Shown piece by piece: positions 27,479-37,726 of a stretch of DNA of 64,000 bases. Both the position numbers and the translations under genes were made by a program. The DNA is taken from positions 1 through 64,000 of the forward strand of contig JAYPHU010000011.1 in NCBI GenBank assembly GCA_038127535.1. Direction: 5' to 3'. How positions within the stretch are numbered: position 1 is the first letter of the stretch; each line of letters opens with the position of its first letter. The stretch comes from JAYPHU01 sp038127535 (GTDB taxonomy: Bacteria > Pseudomonadota > Alphaproteobacteria > Rhodospirillales > UBA2165). The notes beneath the pieces are model-generated. The model had not been told where the DNA came from and did no database searches. It saw only the letters and a list, made by a program, of their open reading frames with translations.

Positions 27479-28813
27479 TCAGCCTTGGAGAAGGAACGAA
27501 ACGGCTATCACCGCGCCGATGACCCCGGCTAGATCGGCGCTGAGGCCCGCGACCAGCGCGTGGCGGATGCGGCGCACCTGCACTGCACCAAAATAGACCG
27601 CCAACACATAGAACGTGGTCTCGGTGGAGCCCTGCAGGGTGCTGACCAGATAACCGGTGTAGCTGTCCGGGCCGATGGCCGGGTTGTTCAGGATATCGGC
27701 GACGATCCCGTACGCGCCGGAGCCCGACAGCGGCCGCAGCAATGCCATGGGCAGGGCGTCCGCCGGCATGCCTAAGGGATCGGTAACGACGGACAAGGGC
27801 GAGATCAGCAGGTCCATGGCGCCCGACGCCCGGAACATGCCGACCGCCACCAGGATCGCCACCAGGTACGGAATGATGCGGAGCGCCACCAGGAACCCGT
27901 CCTTGGCCCCTTCGACGAACGCTTCGTAAACCCGGACCCGTTTGGCGACGCCGAAGCCGAGCAGGCCGACCATGATCCCCGGCATGATCCACGGCGAGAT
28001 CGCCTTGCCGTAGAGCACCGTCAGCGGGATCAGGCACAGGATGCCCAGCAGCACCGCATACGACACCCACGCTGGGTAAGCCTCAACCGCCCCTTCGGTT
28101 TCCAGGGAGGCGTCGTCGTCTTGTGCTTGCGTCTCGAATTCCTCCCGGCCGGTCTCGCCCTCCATGGCGGGCGCGGCCTCTTCGAAAACCGGCTCGGGCA
28201 TGGTGAACCAGTACTTCTGGCAGAGCTTGGCCATGGTGATGGCAATGGTGGTGGAGCATATCGTGGCGAACAGGGTCGTCGGCACGATCCCCGCCGGGTC
28301 CTGCGAGCCCGCCGCCGCGCGCAGTGCGATGATCCCGGTGGGCAGCAAGGTCACACTCGACGTGTTGATCGCCAGGAACAGCACCATGGCGTTGGAGGCC
28401 GTGCCCTTGGCGTCAATCAGCTTATCCAACTCCTGCATGGCACGAATACCGAACGGCGTCGCCGCGTTGCCGAGGCCCAGCACATTGGCCGACATGTTAA
28501 GGATCATCGCGCCCATGGCTGGGTGGTCCGGCGGCACATCGGGAAACAGTTTCTGCATTAGGGGCCGGGTCAGTTTGGCGATGATCACCAGCATGCCACC
28601 CTGTTCGGCCACCTTCATCAGGCCCAGGAACAGCGCCATCACGCCGACCAGACCGAGCGCCAGCGTGACCGACGCTTCCGCCGTGTCCACCATGGCGGTG
28701 GCCAGCAGCTCCATCGGCGACTTGGCCGCCGCATCAGCCGATTGCCAGAAGATTTGCCGGTAGCCCGCCACCCCGAAGGCGATCAGCACAATCGCAAAGA
28801 AGATACCGTTCAT
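27479..28813 (-). CDS. SpmA-SpmB fusion, nucleoside-recognition (Gate) domain membrane protein
   Basis: This 444-residue polytopic protein joins SpmA- and SpmB-type spore maturation domains that are separate genes in Bacillus. The SpmA half has MILNMSANVLGLGNAATPFG and IRAMQELDKLIDAKGTASNA with the conserved NTSSVTLLPT. A short acidic linker near residues 215-240 follows. The SpmB half has VEGAKDGFLVALRIIPYLVA and LMALLRPLSGSG-like text (ALLRPLSGSGAYGIVADILN). About ten membrane helices are expected. Non-sporulating bacteria carry such fusions; transport or export of an unknown small molecule is inferred. The gene is monocistronic. Confidence 0.88.
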   Translation of the reverse strand: MNGIFFAIVLIAFGVAGYRQIFWQSADAAAKSPMELLATAMVDTAEASVTLALGLVGVMALFLGLMKVAEQGGMLVIIAKLTRPLMQKLFPDVPPDHPAMGAMILNMSANVLGLGNAATPFGIRAMQELDKLIDAKGTASNAMVLFLAINTSSVTLLPTGIIALRAAAGSQDPAGIVPTTLFATICSTTIAITMAKLCQKYWFTMPEPVFEEAAPAMEGETGREEFETQAQDDDASLETEGAVEAYPAWVSYAVLLGILCLIPLTVLYGKAISPWIMPGIMVGLLGFGVAKRVRVYEAFVEGAKDGFLVALRIIPYLVAILVAVGMFRASGAMDLLISPLSVVTDPLGMPADALPMALLRPLSGSGAYGIVADILNNPAIGPDSYTGYLVSTLQGSTETTFYVLAVYFGAVQVRRIRHALVAGLSADLAGVIGAVIAVSFLLQG

Positions 28814-28879
28814 ACTTTCCGCTTAGCACGATTCCTGGAAAGGGGAATAGGGTGGGGGGATGGTATCCACTCTCTCACC

Positions 28880-28920
28880 GCGTCATCCCCGGCCTGCGAA
28901 CCGGTTGTCGGGGAACCATG
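28880..28920. repeat. Stem-loop intergenic repeat (REP-like), copy 2
   Basis: This copy is inverted relative to copy 1 at 17743-17783, with 36 of 41 bases identical. It contains gtcatccccg and gttgtcgggga arms. It starts where the receiver-domain remnant on the minus strand loses recognisable homology, so it may mark the truncation point. Confidence 0.65.
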
Positions 28921-28929
28921 CAACCCATG

Positions 28930-29065
28930 CCCTTGGTCCCCCGAGACTTGGCTGACGCCAACTCGAGTCCGCCGCTGGTAGCTGCCAATTTGTACCCGTT
29001 GCTCTCCAAATGCAGCTAGGCATAGGACTGAACCAGCTCGTCGTCCTCGACAATAAGGATATGTG
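28930..29065 (-). pseudogene. Response-regulator receiver domain remnant with in-frame TAG
   Basis: The minus strand reads PHILIVEDDELVQSYA, then TAG (29016-29018), then LHLESNGYKLAATSGGLELA in the same frame. HILIVEDDELVQ is the first strand and acidic pocket of a CheY-like receiver, and LESxGYxVxxASxGxEL is the expected helix 1/strand 2. The phospho-acceptor Asp and everything after are missing; the reading runs into a REP-like repeat. No start codon is clear. The fragment is about 45 codons long and not functional. Confidence 0.68.
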
Positions 29066-29121
29066 GTTGGTCGTTTATCCTACAGAAGGTGTGGCTTTGG
29101 AATTCATTTTCAACGTCTAAC

Positions 29122-29892
29122 TTAACTTAATTCGCACCAGACCGGGGTATGGTCGGACGGGCGTTCCCAGCCCCGCGGCGTTTTGTCGATGCCGACATCT
29201 TCTAGCCGGTCGGCGGCCTGCGGCGACAACAGTAAATGGTCGATCAGGATACCGTTATCCTTGTTCCATGCGCCGCCCTGGTAATCCCAATAGGAATAGC
29301 GCCCGCCCTCCTGATTGAACGCCCGGAACGCGTCCGTCAGGCCCAAATGTACGATCTTGCGGAAGGCGGCGTGGGTCTCCGGGCGAAATAGGGCGTCCCC
29401 TTCCCAGGCCTTGGGGTCATAACAATCCCGGTCGTGGGGAATAACATTATAGTCGCCGCCCAGCACAAAGGCCTCTTCCAGGGCCAGCAACTCTTGGGTT
29501 CGCTTATACAGCCGCTCCATAAAGCCCAGCTTGTATGGATACTTCTCCGTATCCACCGGATTGCCGTTGGGCAGATAGATAGACGCCACCCGGATATCGC
29601 CGGTAAAGGCCTCCAGATATCTTGCTTGTTCGTCGGACTTATCGCCGGGCAGTTCGGTCAGCTCCACATCGATGGGGGACTTGGACAGGATGGCCACGCC
29701 GTTGTAGGTTTTCTGGCCCTTCACCGCGACGTTGTAGCCCTTGTCCTCCAACTCTTCCCGCGGAAACGCCTCGTCGACGCATTTCAGTTCCTGCAGCAGC
29801 ACCACGTCCGAATCAAACTCGTCCAGCCAGCGCAGCAACAGGGGCAGGCGTGCTTTCACCGAGTTCACGTTCCAGGTGGCGATCTTCGTCAT
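29122..29892 (-). CDS. xthA: Exodeoxyribonuclease III
   Basis: This 256-residue AP endonuclease/3'-5' exonuclease works in base-excision repair. Endonuclease/exonuclease/phosphatase motifs are all present: TWNVNSVKARLP at the N-terminus, LQELKCVDEAFP (metal-binding Glu), GGDYNVIPHDRDCYDP and the C-terminal catalytic SDHTPVW. The start is ATG 29892 (MTKIATWNVN), which matches the family start; the longer frame adds six residues. It runs convergent to nothing and is followed upstream by erpA on the same strand, a common alphaproteobacterial order. Confidence 0.95.
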   Translation of the reverse strand: MTKIATWNVNSVKARLPLLLRWLDEFDSDVVLLQELKCVDEAFPREELEDKGYNVAVKGQKTYNGVAILSKSPIDVELTELPGDKSDEQARYLEAFTGDIRVASIYLPNGNPVDTEKYPYKLGFMERLYKRTQELLALEEAFVLGGDYNVIPHDRDCYDPKAWEGDALFRPETHAAFRKIVHLGLTDAFRAFNQEGGRYSYWDYQGGAWNKDNGILIDHLLLSPQAADRLEDVGIDKTPRGWERPSDHTPVWCELS

Positions 29893-29958
29893 GGGGCGTC
29901 CTAATACCATCCGCGCGGACGGCCGTGATTAATCTCGTCAATAGTACAGGAAAGAAGC

Positions 29959-30297
29959 TTACATGGAGAAAGACACGCCGCAACCGCAGGATGCCGTGGC
30001 GTTGGGGATACGAATACGGAAGGACGCGCCGACCAGATCGTCCACATAGTCGACCTCGGCCCCGTTCAAGATTTCCAATGACATCTCGTCGACCACGACC
30101 TTGATGCCATGGGCCTCGATCAGCTTGTCGTCGTCTTTGACTTCCTTGTCCAGGTCGAACCCGTATTGAAAGCCGGAACAGCCGCCGGCCGAGACTTCGA
30201 CCCGCAGCATCAGCGACGAATCACCGTCGCCTGCGATCAGTTCCCCCACCCGTTTGGCCGCGCTTTCGGTGACAGTCAGTTGTTGGAAGTCGCTCAT
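29959..30297 (-). CDS. erpA: Iron-sulfur cluster insertion protein ErpA
   Basis: This 112-residue A-type carrier delivers Fe-S clusters to apo-enzymes. The three ligand cysteines are in SAGGCSGFQYGF and near the end in ASCGCGVSFSM. The family text LTVTESAAKRVGELIAGDGD opens the protein. It lies upstream of xthA on the minus strand and is divergent from dgt, the conserved alphaproteobacterial layout. Confidence 0.94.
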   Translation of the reverse strand: MSDFQQLTVTESAAKRVGELIAGDGDSSLMLRVEVSAGGCSGFQYGFDLDKEVKDDDKLIEAHGIKVVVDEMSLEILNGAEVDYVDDLVGASFRIRIPNATASCGCGVSFSM

Positions 30298-30452
30298 TTA
30301 AATTATCCGATATTTCTCAAACTTTATTAATCATAACACCTTAAGCTTGCAATGTAATCCGCTTTGACGCGAAGTCAACGCGAATAGGGCTCTGGCCGGG
30401 GACTGACATTGCGTCCGATCCGGCGCATAGGTAGGTTGCCGCAAAGATTTTG

Positions 30453-31622
30453 ATGACCATGACGACAGCACAACGCGCCCCTTATGCCTGCGATCCGGCT
30501 CAAAGCCGGGGGCGGTTTTACGCCGAATTGGAGAGCCCAACCCGTACCTGCTTTCAGCGGGACCGGGACCGGATCGTCCACTCGTCGGGTTTCCGCCGGC
30601 TCGAATACAAGACCCAGGTCTTCGTCAATCACGAGGGAGATCATTTCCGCACCCGGCTCACTCACAGTCTGGAGGTGGCGCAGATCGCCCGGTCCATCGC
30701 CCGGTCGTTGCAATTGGATGAGGATCTGGCGGAGGCCTTGGCCCTGGCCCATGATCTTGGACACACGCCGTTCGGTCATGCCGGTGAAGACGCACTCTCC
30801 GAGCTGATGCAGCCCTATGGCGGGTTCGACCATAATGCGCAGTCTCTCTCCGTGATCGCCCGGTTGGAGGAACGCTATCCCGAATTCGACGGGTTGAACC
30901 TGACCTGGGAGACCTTGGAAGGGATCGTCAAACATAACGGCCCGCTCAGCGGTGAGATCCACCGGGATATCACCGAGTATAACGCCAGACACGATCTGGA
31001 GATTCATACGTTCGCGAGCGCCGAGGCCCAGGTGGCCGCACTCTCCGACGATATCGCCTACAACAACCATGATATCGACGATGGCTTGCGGGCCGGCTTG
31101 TTCTCTGTCGAGGATATCGCCAATGTGCCTCTGGTCGGCGAGATCTTCAAGGATGCGCGGGCCAAGTATCCGGGCATCAGCCGGCACCGGCTGCGCCACG
31201 AAGCCGTACGGGAACTAATCGGCGCCATGGTCACGGACTGTTTGACAGAAACGAACCGACGGCTAAAAGAGGCCGCGCCCAAAAGCGCCGACGAGGTGCG
31301 TCACCTGGATCAGCCCATGGTCGCCTTCTCCGACGAGATGACCGGGATCGATCGCAGCCTCAAAGACTTCCTGTTCGAGAACATGTACCGCCACTACAAA
31401 GTCAATCGCATGACCAGTAAATCCCGCCGGGTTGTCCGCGACCTGTTTAACCTGCTGCTGACGGAGCCGCGCAGCATGCCGCCCGATTGGCAGGCGAAAG
31501 CCGGCTCGCCGGGGACAGAGGAAACTGCGCGGGTGGTCGCCGACTACATCGCCGGCATGACCGACCGGTTTGCGATCGAGGAACATACCCGCCTCATCGA
31601 TGTGGGGGCGAAGTCTTACTAA
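30453..31622 (+). CDS. dgt: Deoxyguanosinetriphosphate triphosphohydrolase (dGTPase-like)
   Basis: This 389-residue HD-domain enzyme hydrolyses dNTP to deoxynucleoside and triphosphate. The N-terminus has the family [20 protein letters not shown] and [20 protein letters not shown] with the first metal His. The HD doublet is in [19 protein letters not shown] near residue 108. The start is ATG 30453, with ATG 30459 equally possible. It overlaps argS by one base (TAATG at 31620-31624), a standard junction in this group, so argS translation is probably coupled. Confidence 0.93.
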   Translation: MTMTTAQRAPYACDPAQSRGRFYAELESPTRTCFQRDRDRIVHSSGFRRLEYKTQVFVNHEGDHFRTRLTHSLEVAQIARSIARSLQLDEDLAEALALAHDLGHTPFGHAGEDALSELMQPYGGFDHNAQSLSVIARLEERYPEFDGLNLTWETLEGIVKHNGPLSGEIHRDITEYNARHDLEIHTFASAEAQVAALSDDIAYNNHDIDDGLRAGLFSVEDIANVPLVGEIFKDARAKYPGISRHRLRHEAVRELIGAMVTDCLTETNRRLKEAAPKSADEVRHLDQPMVAFSDEMTGIDRSLKDFLFENMYRHYKVNRMTSKSRRVVRDLFNLLLTEPRSMPPDWQAKAGSPGTEETARVVADYIAGMTDRFAIEEHTRLIDVGAKSY

Positions 31623-33397
31623 TGGCCGATCAACCGATGGATCATTTCAGATACTTGCGCGACAAGGTAATTGCCGTCCTAGACGGTCTGGCCGGGGAGG
31701 GTGCGATACCGTCCGGTCTGGACCCATCCCGGGTCGCGGTAGAGCCGCCCCGCGAGGCCGAGCACGGGGATGTCGCCACCAACGCCGCCATGGTCTTGTC
31801 CAAAGCCGCCGGCATGAAGCCCCACGACCTGGCGAACCTGATCGTCGCCAAGCTGCAGGTGTTGGACGAGGTCACCAGCGCGGAGGCCGCCGGACCGGGC
31901 TTTATCAATATGCGATTGGCGGACGGTTTCTGGCTGGAGCGGCTAAAGGACATTTTGGCCTCCGGCGTTGCTTATGGCGAATCCGACCTGGGCCAAGGCA
32001 AAAAGGTCAATGTGGAGTATGTCTCCGCCAACCCGACCGGCCCCATGCATGTGGGCCATGGTCGCGGTGCGGTGGTCGGCGACGCGCTGGCGCGGCTGCT
32101 CGCCAAGGTCGGCTATGACGTCTGCAAGGAATATTACATCAACGATGCCGGCGCGCAGGTGGATACGCTCGCCCGGTCTTTGCACCTCCGCTATAGGGAA
32201 GCCCATGGCGAAGACATCGGCGAAATTCCGGAGGGGCTCTATCCCGGCGATTACCTCATCGACGCGGGCAGGGCGCTGAAGGACGCCGCCGGCGACAAAT
32301 GGCTCGGCAAGGACGAGGCCGAGTGGCTGGAACCTCTGCGCAGCTTCGCCGTTGACGCTATGATGGATTTGATCCGGGATGATCTCGCCGCCCTCGGCGT
32401 GGAACACGACACATTCAGTTCTGAACGCGCGTTGGTGGAGGCCGGCGGCATCGATGCGGTGATGGGAGGTCTGGAAGACCAGGACCTGATTTACACCGGC
32501 GTGCTGGAACCGCCCAAGGGCAAGAAGCTCGATGATTGGGAACCCCGGCCGCAGACCCTATTTAAGGCGACGGAATTCGGCGACGATGTGGACCGGCCGG
32601 TGAAAAAGTCCGACGGCTCCTGGACCTATTTCGCCAGCGACATGGCCTATCACCTGGATAAGTTCAAACGCGACTATGCCGACATGATCGACGTCTGGGG
32701 CGCGGATCACGGAGGCTACGTGAAACGCATGCAGGCCGCCGTTAAGGCGCTGACCGAGGACAAAGGCGCGCTCGACGTGAAGCTCTGCCAGATGGTCAAT
32801 CTGATGGACGATGGCGAGCCGGTGAAAATGTCCAAGCGATCGGGCACCTTCATCACGCTCCGCGAGGTGATCGACGAGGTCGGCAAGGATGTGATTCGGT
32901 TCATCATGCTGACCCGTAAGAACGATGCACAGCTTGATTTCGACATGGCTAAGGTGAAGGAGCAGACCCGTGATAACCCGGTGTTCTATGTTCAGTATTC
33001 CCACGCCCGCTGCCGGTCAGTTCTGCGCCAGGCGGTGGAACTGTTTGGCGAGGAGGTTTTGACATCGAACGCCTTGGCCTCGGCTGATCTCTCCCGGCTG
33101 GGTGATCCGTCGGAACTGGCGTTGATCAAGGAAATGGCGGCTTGGCCCCGGACGGTGGAAAGCGCGGCCGAAGCCCATGAGCCGCACCGCATTGCCTATT
33201 ACCTGCAGGAGCTGGCAGGCGCGTTTCATGCCTTGTGGACCAAGGGCGCGCGGGAAGATACCAGCTTGCGGTTCATTACCGAATCGGACAAGGATTTAAC
33301 CATGGCCAGATTGGCTTTGGTCAGCGCCCTTGCCACGGTGATCGCCTCCGGGCTAACCGTGATTGGCGTGCAACCTGCCGAGGAGTTGAGATCTTGA
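31622..33397 (+). CDS. argS: Arginyl-tRNA synthetase
   Basis: This 591-residue class I synthetase charges tRNA-Arg. The N-terminal additional domain contains [20 protein letters not shown]. The HIGH-type motif is [20 protein letters not shown] and the KMSKS-like motif is [16 protein letters not shown]. The C-terminal DALR anticodon domain begins around [14 protein letters not shown]. The ATG at 31622 overlaps the dgt stop. It is followed by a SPOR-domain gene with a four-base overlap, placing it in a six-gene operon reaching scpB. Confidence 0.96.
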   Translation: MADQPMDHFRYLRDKVIAVLDGLAGEGAIPSGLDPSRVAVEPPREAEHGDVATNAAMVLSKAAGMKPHDLANLIVAKLQVLDEVTSAEAAGPGFINMRLADGFWLERLKDILASGVAYGESDLGQGKKVNVEYVSANPTGPMHVGHGRGAVVGDALARLLAKVGYDVCKEYYINDAGAQVDTLARSLHLRYREAHGEDIGEIPEGLYPGDYLIDAGRALKDAAGDKWLGKDEAEWLEPLRSFAVDAMMDLIRDDLAALGVEHDTFSSERALVEAGGIDAVMGGLEDQDLIYTGVLEPPKGKKLDDWEPRPQTLFKATEFGDDVDRPVKKSDGSWTYFASDMAYHLDKFKRDYADMIDVWGADHGGYVKRMQAAVKALTEDKGALDVKLCQMVNLMDDGEPVKMSKRSGTFITLREVIDEVGKDVIRFIMLTRKNDAQLDFDMAKVKEQTRDNPVFYVQYSHARCRSVLRQAVELFGEEVLTSNALASADLSRLGDPSELALIKEMAAWPRTVESAAEAHEPHRIAYYLQELAGAFHALWTKGAREDTSLRFITESDKDLTMARLALVSALATVIASGLTVIGVQPAEELRS

Positions 33398-34449
33398 GCC
33401 CCGCAGACCCGCCGCTACGGCCGCTGGGTCCAGAACAACCGATTGGACCGGCTGGCGATGAGGTTCCCTTGGGAGACATTCCCGAGTTGGATCAGGGCGA
33501 GCTGCGCGCCGATACCCTTGAATTCGAACCCGTCAACCGGCGGGCCCCGAAAAAGCCCAAACGCTGGCGACTGCCGGTGCTGGTTGTGGTAATTGCCGGT
33601 GCGGCCTATGGCGGCTGGGAAATTTTGGGTCAGGAACTGACCGGACCCGCGCTCGAGGAAATCCCACTGGTCAAAGCGCCGGAAGGCACTATTAAAGTCC
33701 GCCCCGATACGCCGGGCGGCATCGACATCCCCAACCGGGACAAGCTTGTTTATGACCGGCTGGAGAAAGACCCGCCGGAACGCCAAGCGGAAAATCTGCT
33801 GCCGACGCCGGAGAAACCAATGCCGGCGCCTGCCCCCGCCGGCGAGGAACAGGTGAAACCGGCCGACGGCGGCAAGGTCGAAAACATCCTGCCGGCAGAA
33901 CGCCCCATGGCCTCCATTTCGCCCAATCAGCCTCCCGGCGTCGAAGTGGCGGAACGGCCTGCAGTGAAAGTGCCGGAACCGCCGAAACCAGAAGAGACGC
34001 CGGTTCATCTGCCGGAGATCAGGGAGACTGCGCCGGCGGACGACAAGCCCGAGGCGGAACCGCCAGCGCAGGCAGCGATCTCCGCGCCTGAACCTTCCGC
34101 CGCCAAGCCCGCGCCTGTCGCGAAGCCCGTGGCGCCGGAGCCCAAGGTCGAAGCGAAACCTGAACCCAAGCCCCAGGAAACCGCGAGCACTGACGGCGGA
34201 TACAGTGTCCAACTCGCGGCTGTCCGGGAAGAAAGCGCCGCGCGACGGGAATGGTCCCGCCTGCAGAAACGTCATCCCGACCTGCTGGGCAGCTTATCCC
34301 TTCAAGTGGTCCGGGCTGATCTCGGCAATCGCGGCATCTTCTATCGCCTGCGCGCCGGGCCGATATCCGACAAGGACAAGGCCGCGCAATTGTGCACTTA
34401 TCTGAAGAAGCAGAAGCTCGGCTGCCTGGTCATCCGGCCGGGCCGCTAG
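33394..34449 (+). CDS. SPOR-domain protein (cell-division-associated)
   Basis: This 351-residue bitopic inner-membrane protein starts at TTG 33394, overlapping the argS stop (TTGA). It has a cytoplasmic N-terminus, one transmembrane helix ([20 protein letters not shown], residues about 55-74), a long Pro/Glu/Lys-rich periplasmic linker (about 100-265) and a C-terminal SPOR domain ([20 protein letters not shown] to [12 protein letters not shown]). SPOR domains bind denuded septal peptidoglycan glycans. The gene precedes nagZ, which fits a peptidoglycan-remodelling context. Confidence 0.88.
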   Translation: MSPADPPLRPLGPEQPIGPAGDEVPLGDIPELDQGELRADTLEFEPVNRRAPKKPKRWRLPVLVVVIAGAAYGGWEILGQELTGPALEEIPLVKAPEGTIKVRPDTPGGIDIPNRDKLVYDRLEKDPPERQAENLLPTPEKPMPAPAPAGEEQVKPADGGKVENILPAERPMASISPNQPPGVEVAERPAVKVPEPPKPEETPVHLPEIRETAPADDKPEAEPPAQAAISAPEPSAAKPAPVAKPVAPEPKVEAKPEPKPQETASTDGGYSVQLAAVREESAARREWSRLQKRHPDLLGSLSLQVVRADLGNRGIFYRLRAGPISDKDKAAQLCTYLKKQKLGCLVIRPGR

Positions 34450-34451
34450 AC

Positions 34452-35474
34452 ATGCCGGGAGACACGCCGCTGGCGGCCATTTTTGGCTGCGCCGGTCACA
34501 AATTCACCAACGATGAGAAAAAGTTCTTTGCCGAGCGGCGGCCAATGGGTCTGATTTTGTTCGAGCGTAACTGTGCCGAGCCCGACCAGGTACAGGATTT
34601 AGTGAGCGAATTCCGGGAATTGGTTGGGCTGCAGGGTTCCCTGGTCCTGATTGATCAGGAAGGAGGCCGGGTGACCCGGCTGAAACCGCCCCATTGGCGG
34701 CATCCGCCGGCGGGTGCGGCCTTTGTGGAACTCGCGGCGCTGAAAAGCCTGTCCGAGGCCGACGAAGCGGCGCGGCTCAACGCCAATCTGATCGGTGATG
34801 AGCTGATCGATATGGGAATCAATGTGGACTGCACGCCGGTGCTCGATCTGCCCCAGCCAGACGCCGATCCGATTATCGGCGATCGGGCCCTGGGCACGGA
34901 TATCGATATGATCTCTGCTTTGGGCCGTGCGGTTTGTGACGGCTTGCTGGACGTCGGCGTGCTGCCGGTGATCAAGCATATCCCCGGGCATGGCCGCGCC
35001 ACTGTCGACAGCCACAAGGCCCTGCCGAGAGTCGACACCCCTTTGGCCGAGCTGATCGAGCAGGACTTCGATCCATTCTACCGGCTGAGCGATCTGCCGG
35101 TCGCCATGACGGCGCACGTGATCTATGAGGCGATAGACCCGCATGCGCCGGTGACCACATCGCCCACCGCTATTCATGACATCGTACGGGAGCAGATTGA
35201 ATTCGACGGGCTGCTGCTGTCCGACGATCTCTCCATGAAGGCACTGTCGGGCAGTATGACCCAGCGGGCCGCGGCCTGCCTGGACGCTGGTTGCGATATT
35301 GCGTTGCACTGCAACGGCGATATATCAGAGATGATCGCCGTCGCCGACGGGGTGCGGGAGATGTCGTTTGAGGCGCTCAACCGTTGGGAGACAGCGTTGA
35401 ATTTAATCTCGTCCCCCAAACGCATCGACAAAGCGATGGAGCTGGAACGGTTCGAAGAATTGATGGCCGGATAA
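34452..35474 (+). CDS. nagZ: Beta-N-acetylhexosaminidase
   Basis: This 340-residue glycoside hydrolase family 3 enzyme removes GlcNAc from anhydromuropeptides in cytoplasmic cell-wall recycling. Motifs include FGCAGHKFTNDEKKFF, LVLIDQEGGRVTRLK and the catalytic-loop KHIPGHGRATVDSHKALPRV, with the Asp/His dyad typical of NagZ. The C-terminal LLLSDDLSMKAL carries the nucleophile Asp. The ATG at 34452 lies two bases after the SPOR gene. Confidence 0.95.
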   Translation: MPGDTPLAAIFGCAGHKFTNDEKKFFAERRPMGLILFERNCAEPDQVQDLVSEFRELVGLQGSLVLIDQEGGRVTRLKPPHWRHPPAGAAFVELAALKSLSEADEAARLNANLIGDELIDMGINVDCTPVLDLPQPDADPIIGDRALGTDIDMISALGRAVCDGLLDVGVLPVIKHIPGHGRATVDSHKALPRVDTPLAELIEQDFDPFYRLSDLPVAMTAHVIYEAIDPHAPVTTSPTAIHDIVREQIEFDGLLLSDDLSMKALSGSMTQRAAACLDAGCDIALHCNGDISEMIAVADGVREMSFEALNRWETALNLISSPKRIDKAMELERFEELMAG

Positions 35475-35481
35475 CGCACCG

Positions 35482-36171
35482 ATGGATATGAGCTCCCTCC
35501 TATTTACCGTGTCCGCCTGGGCGGTGCCGGTCTTGTTGGCCATCACCTTGCACGAGGCTACCCACGGCTGGGTCGCCTGGAAGCTTGGCGATGACACGGC
35601 TTATGTGCGGGGCCGGGTGACCTTTAATCCGATCAAACATATCGATCCGTTCGGCACGATCCTGGTGCCGGGGCTGCTGTTGCTGGCCTCAGGCGGCTCG
35701 GCAGCCTTCGGTTACGCCAAGCCTGTGCCGCTGAATTTCGGCAGGCTCCGGTCCTGGCGAACCCACGGCGTTCTGGTCGCGCTTGCCGGGCCGGCGTCCA
35801 ATTTGATTCTCGCGATTATCTCTCTTTTGCTCTTTCATGGCGTCGGCCTGCCGCCCGATACGCTCCAACCCTGGGTGAAGACTTGCCTGAACGCCTCCGT
35901 CTTTATCAACTTAATCTTGTTTTTTTTCAATATGTTACCGATTCCGCCCTTGGACGGCGGGCGGATTGCAGTCCTGATCCTGCCGCGCTTCCTGGCCAAT
36001 CCCCTAGCTCGGTTGGAACGGATGGGCTTTGTCATTATTCTGGCGGCCGTATTCGTACTGCCGTGGATCGGCGATCAGTTGGGCCTCAATCTCAATGTCT
36101 TCAACTGGATCGTGTTTCAGCCGGCGGTGCAGTTGCTGGGCATTCTCGCCCGCTTTGTGGGTTTAGGATAA
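35482..36171 (+). CDS. Site-2 protease family membrane metallopeptidase (M50)
   Basis: This 229-residue intramembrane protease has five or six hydrophobic segments. The zinc-binding HExxH is LHEATHGWVAWKLGD near residue 24, and the second motif with the metal Asp is NMLPIPPLDGGRIAVLILP near residue 150. It is the short FtsH-like/YwhC type rather than RseP, with no PDZ domain. It lies 7 bases after nagZ and 2 bases before scpA, a conserved position in alphaproteobacteria. The substrate is unknown. Confidence 0.92.
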   Translation: MDMSSLLFTVSAWAVPVLLAITLHEATHGWVAWKLGDDTAYVRGRVTFNPIKHIDPFGTILVPGLLLLASGGSAAFGYAKPVPLNFGRLRSWRTHGVLVALAGPASNLILAIISLLLFHGVGLPPDTLQPWVKTCLNASVFINLILFFFNMLPIPPLDGGRIAVLILPRFLANPLARLERMGFVIILAAVFVLPWIGDQLGLNLNVFNWIVFQPAVQLLGILARFVGLG

Positions 36172-36173
36172 TC

Positions 36174-37034
36174 GTGGCGGACAACGAAGAGATCAAAGCG
36201 CGCGAGTTCGAGGAAGACGAACGCACCGCCGTACCGAAAGGCCAGGAGTGGGTGGTCGATGTCGGCGGCTTTGAAGGCCCGATTGATGTGCTGCTGACGC
36301 TCGCTCGTAATCAGAAGGTCGATCTGGCGCAAATCTCTATCCTTCAATTGGCGGATCAGTATCTGGAATGGGTGGCCATCGTGCGCCGCACCAATCTGGA
36401 GCTTGCCGCCGACTACTTGGTGATGGCGGCCTGGCTGGCCTATCTGAAATCCCGTCTTCTCCTGCCGAACCTGTCCAAAGAAGAGGAACCCAGCGGCGAG
36501 GAGATGGCCGCTGCCCTGCAGTTCCAGCTGCAGCGGCTTGAATCCATGCAGGACGCCGGCGTTCGGCTGATGGCGCGAGACCGGCTGGGCCAGGATTTCT
36601 TCAAGCGGGGCGAGCCTGAAAAGTTCGGCTACACCGCGATCCCGACCATTGATGTCAGCCTCTATGACCTGTTGAGCGCCTATAGCGATCACACCCATCG
36701 GTCCAATGTACGGACGCTCCATATCCAGGCGTCCGATCTTTATTCCCCAGATGATGCCGTTCAGTGGCTGAAAAAGATCGTTGGCCGCATCCCCGAATGG
36801 TCGGACCTGTCTCAGTTCCTGCCCGGCGAGCTGACCGGGGATATCGTCAGCCGATCAATGATGGCTTCGGCCCTGGTCGCGGCCCTGACAATGACCAAGG
36901 AAGGGCGCATTCAGTTGCGCCAGGGTGAGCAGTTCGGCCCGCTTTATATCCGCGATATTCCGCCGCCCAACGACAATAACCCGCCGGCTCGGCCCGGCGG
37001 CGCCGAAACCGGAACCACGAGTAATCAACCATGA
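36174..37034 (+). CDS. scpA: Segregation and condensation protein A
   Basis: This 286-residue kleisin of the SMC-ScpAB condensin compacts and segregates chromosomes. The start is GTG 36174. The SMC-neck-binding N-terminus contains GGFEGPIDVLLTLARNQKVD and SILQLADQYLEW, and the YLVMAAWLAYLKSRLLLP helix is canonical. The C-terminal winged-helix part carries GELTGDIVSRSMMASALVAA. It overlaps scpB by ATGA. Confidence 0.93.
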   Translation: MADNEEIKAREFEEDERTAVPKGQEWVVDVGGFEGPIDVLLTLARNQKVDLAQISILQLADQYLEWVAIVRRTNLELAADYLVMAAWLAYLKSRLLLPNLSKEEEPSGEEMAAALQFQLQRLESMQDAGVRLMARDRLGQDFFKRGEPEKFGYTAIPTIDVSLYDLLSAYSDHTHRSNVRTLHIQASDLYSPDDAVQWLKKIVGRIPEWSDLSQFLPGELTGDIVSRSMMASALVAALTMTKEGRIQLRQGEQFGPLYIRDIPPPNDNNPPARPGGAETGTTSNQP

Positions 37035-37714
37035 CCGAGGTTAACGTCCGACATCTGAGACTGCTGGAAGCGCTGCTGTTCGCCTCCACCTCGCCGGTAC
37101 CTATGAAGGTGATGACCGAACGGCTGCCTGAGGACGCGGACATCCCGGCGCTGATTGAGGAACTGACCGGCCATTATAAGGAGAGGGGCGTGAACCTGGT
37201 GAAGGTGGGCAACGCCTGGGCCTTCCGCACCGCGCCGGAACTGGGCCAGCAACTGACCATCGAGCGGGAGGTGACAAGAAAGCTCTCCCGCGCCGCCGTT
37301 GAGACCTTGGCCATCGTCGCCTATCATCAGCCCATAACCCGCGGGGAAATCGAGGAAATTCGCGGCGTCGGTCTTTCCAAGGGCACCATGGACGTGCTTT
37401 TCGAGGCGGGCTGGATCAAGCCCCGGGGCCGCCGCCGGACGCCGGGCAAGCCGGTGACCTGGGGCACCACAGACGCGTTTCTGGATCACTTCGGCCTTAG
37501 CGGTCTGGATGATCTGCCGGGCATGGATGACCTAAAGGCCGCCGGCATGTTGGATAAGCGCCCGGCCATTCAGACCTTGGGCACCCGCGGCGCGCTGGGG
37601 CCCAAGGCCGATCCCGACATGCTGGAGGAACCGGCGGAGGAAGAGGATGTCCTGCCGGAACCCCTGGACCCGGACGGCGGGGAAGACGACCTCGTCGCCG
37701 CCGAGGCGGATTAG
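37031..37714 (+). CDS. scpB: Segregation and condensation protein B
   Basis: This 227-residue double winged-helix dimer binds ScpA. Family text is LRLLEALLFASTSPVPMKVM, LSRAAVETLAIVAYHQPITR and GEIEEIRGVGLSKGTMDVLF. The C-terminal acidic tail (about residues 195-227) is longer than in Bacillus. It overlaps scpA by four bases, is last in the argS-scpB operon, and ends in TAG. Confidence 0.94.
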   Translation: MTEVNVRHLRLLEALLFASTSPVPMKVMTERLPEDADIPALIEELTGHYKERGVNLVKVGNAWAFRTAPELGQQLTIEREVTRKLSRAAVETLAIVAYHQPITRGEIEEIRGVGLSKGTMDVLFEAGWIKPRGRRRTPGKPVTWGTTDAFLDHFGLSGLDDLPGMDDLKAAGMLDKRPAIQTLGTRGALGPKADPDMLEEPAEEEDVLPEPLDPDGGEDDLVAAEAD

Positions 37715-37726
37715 GCCGCGGGCGTT

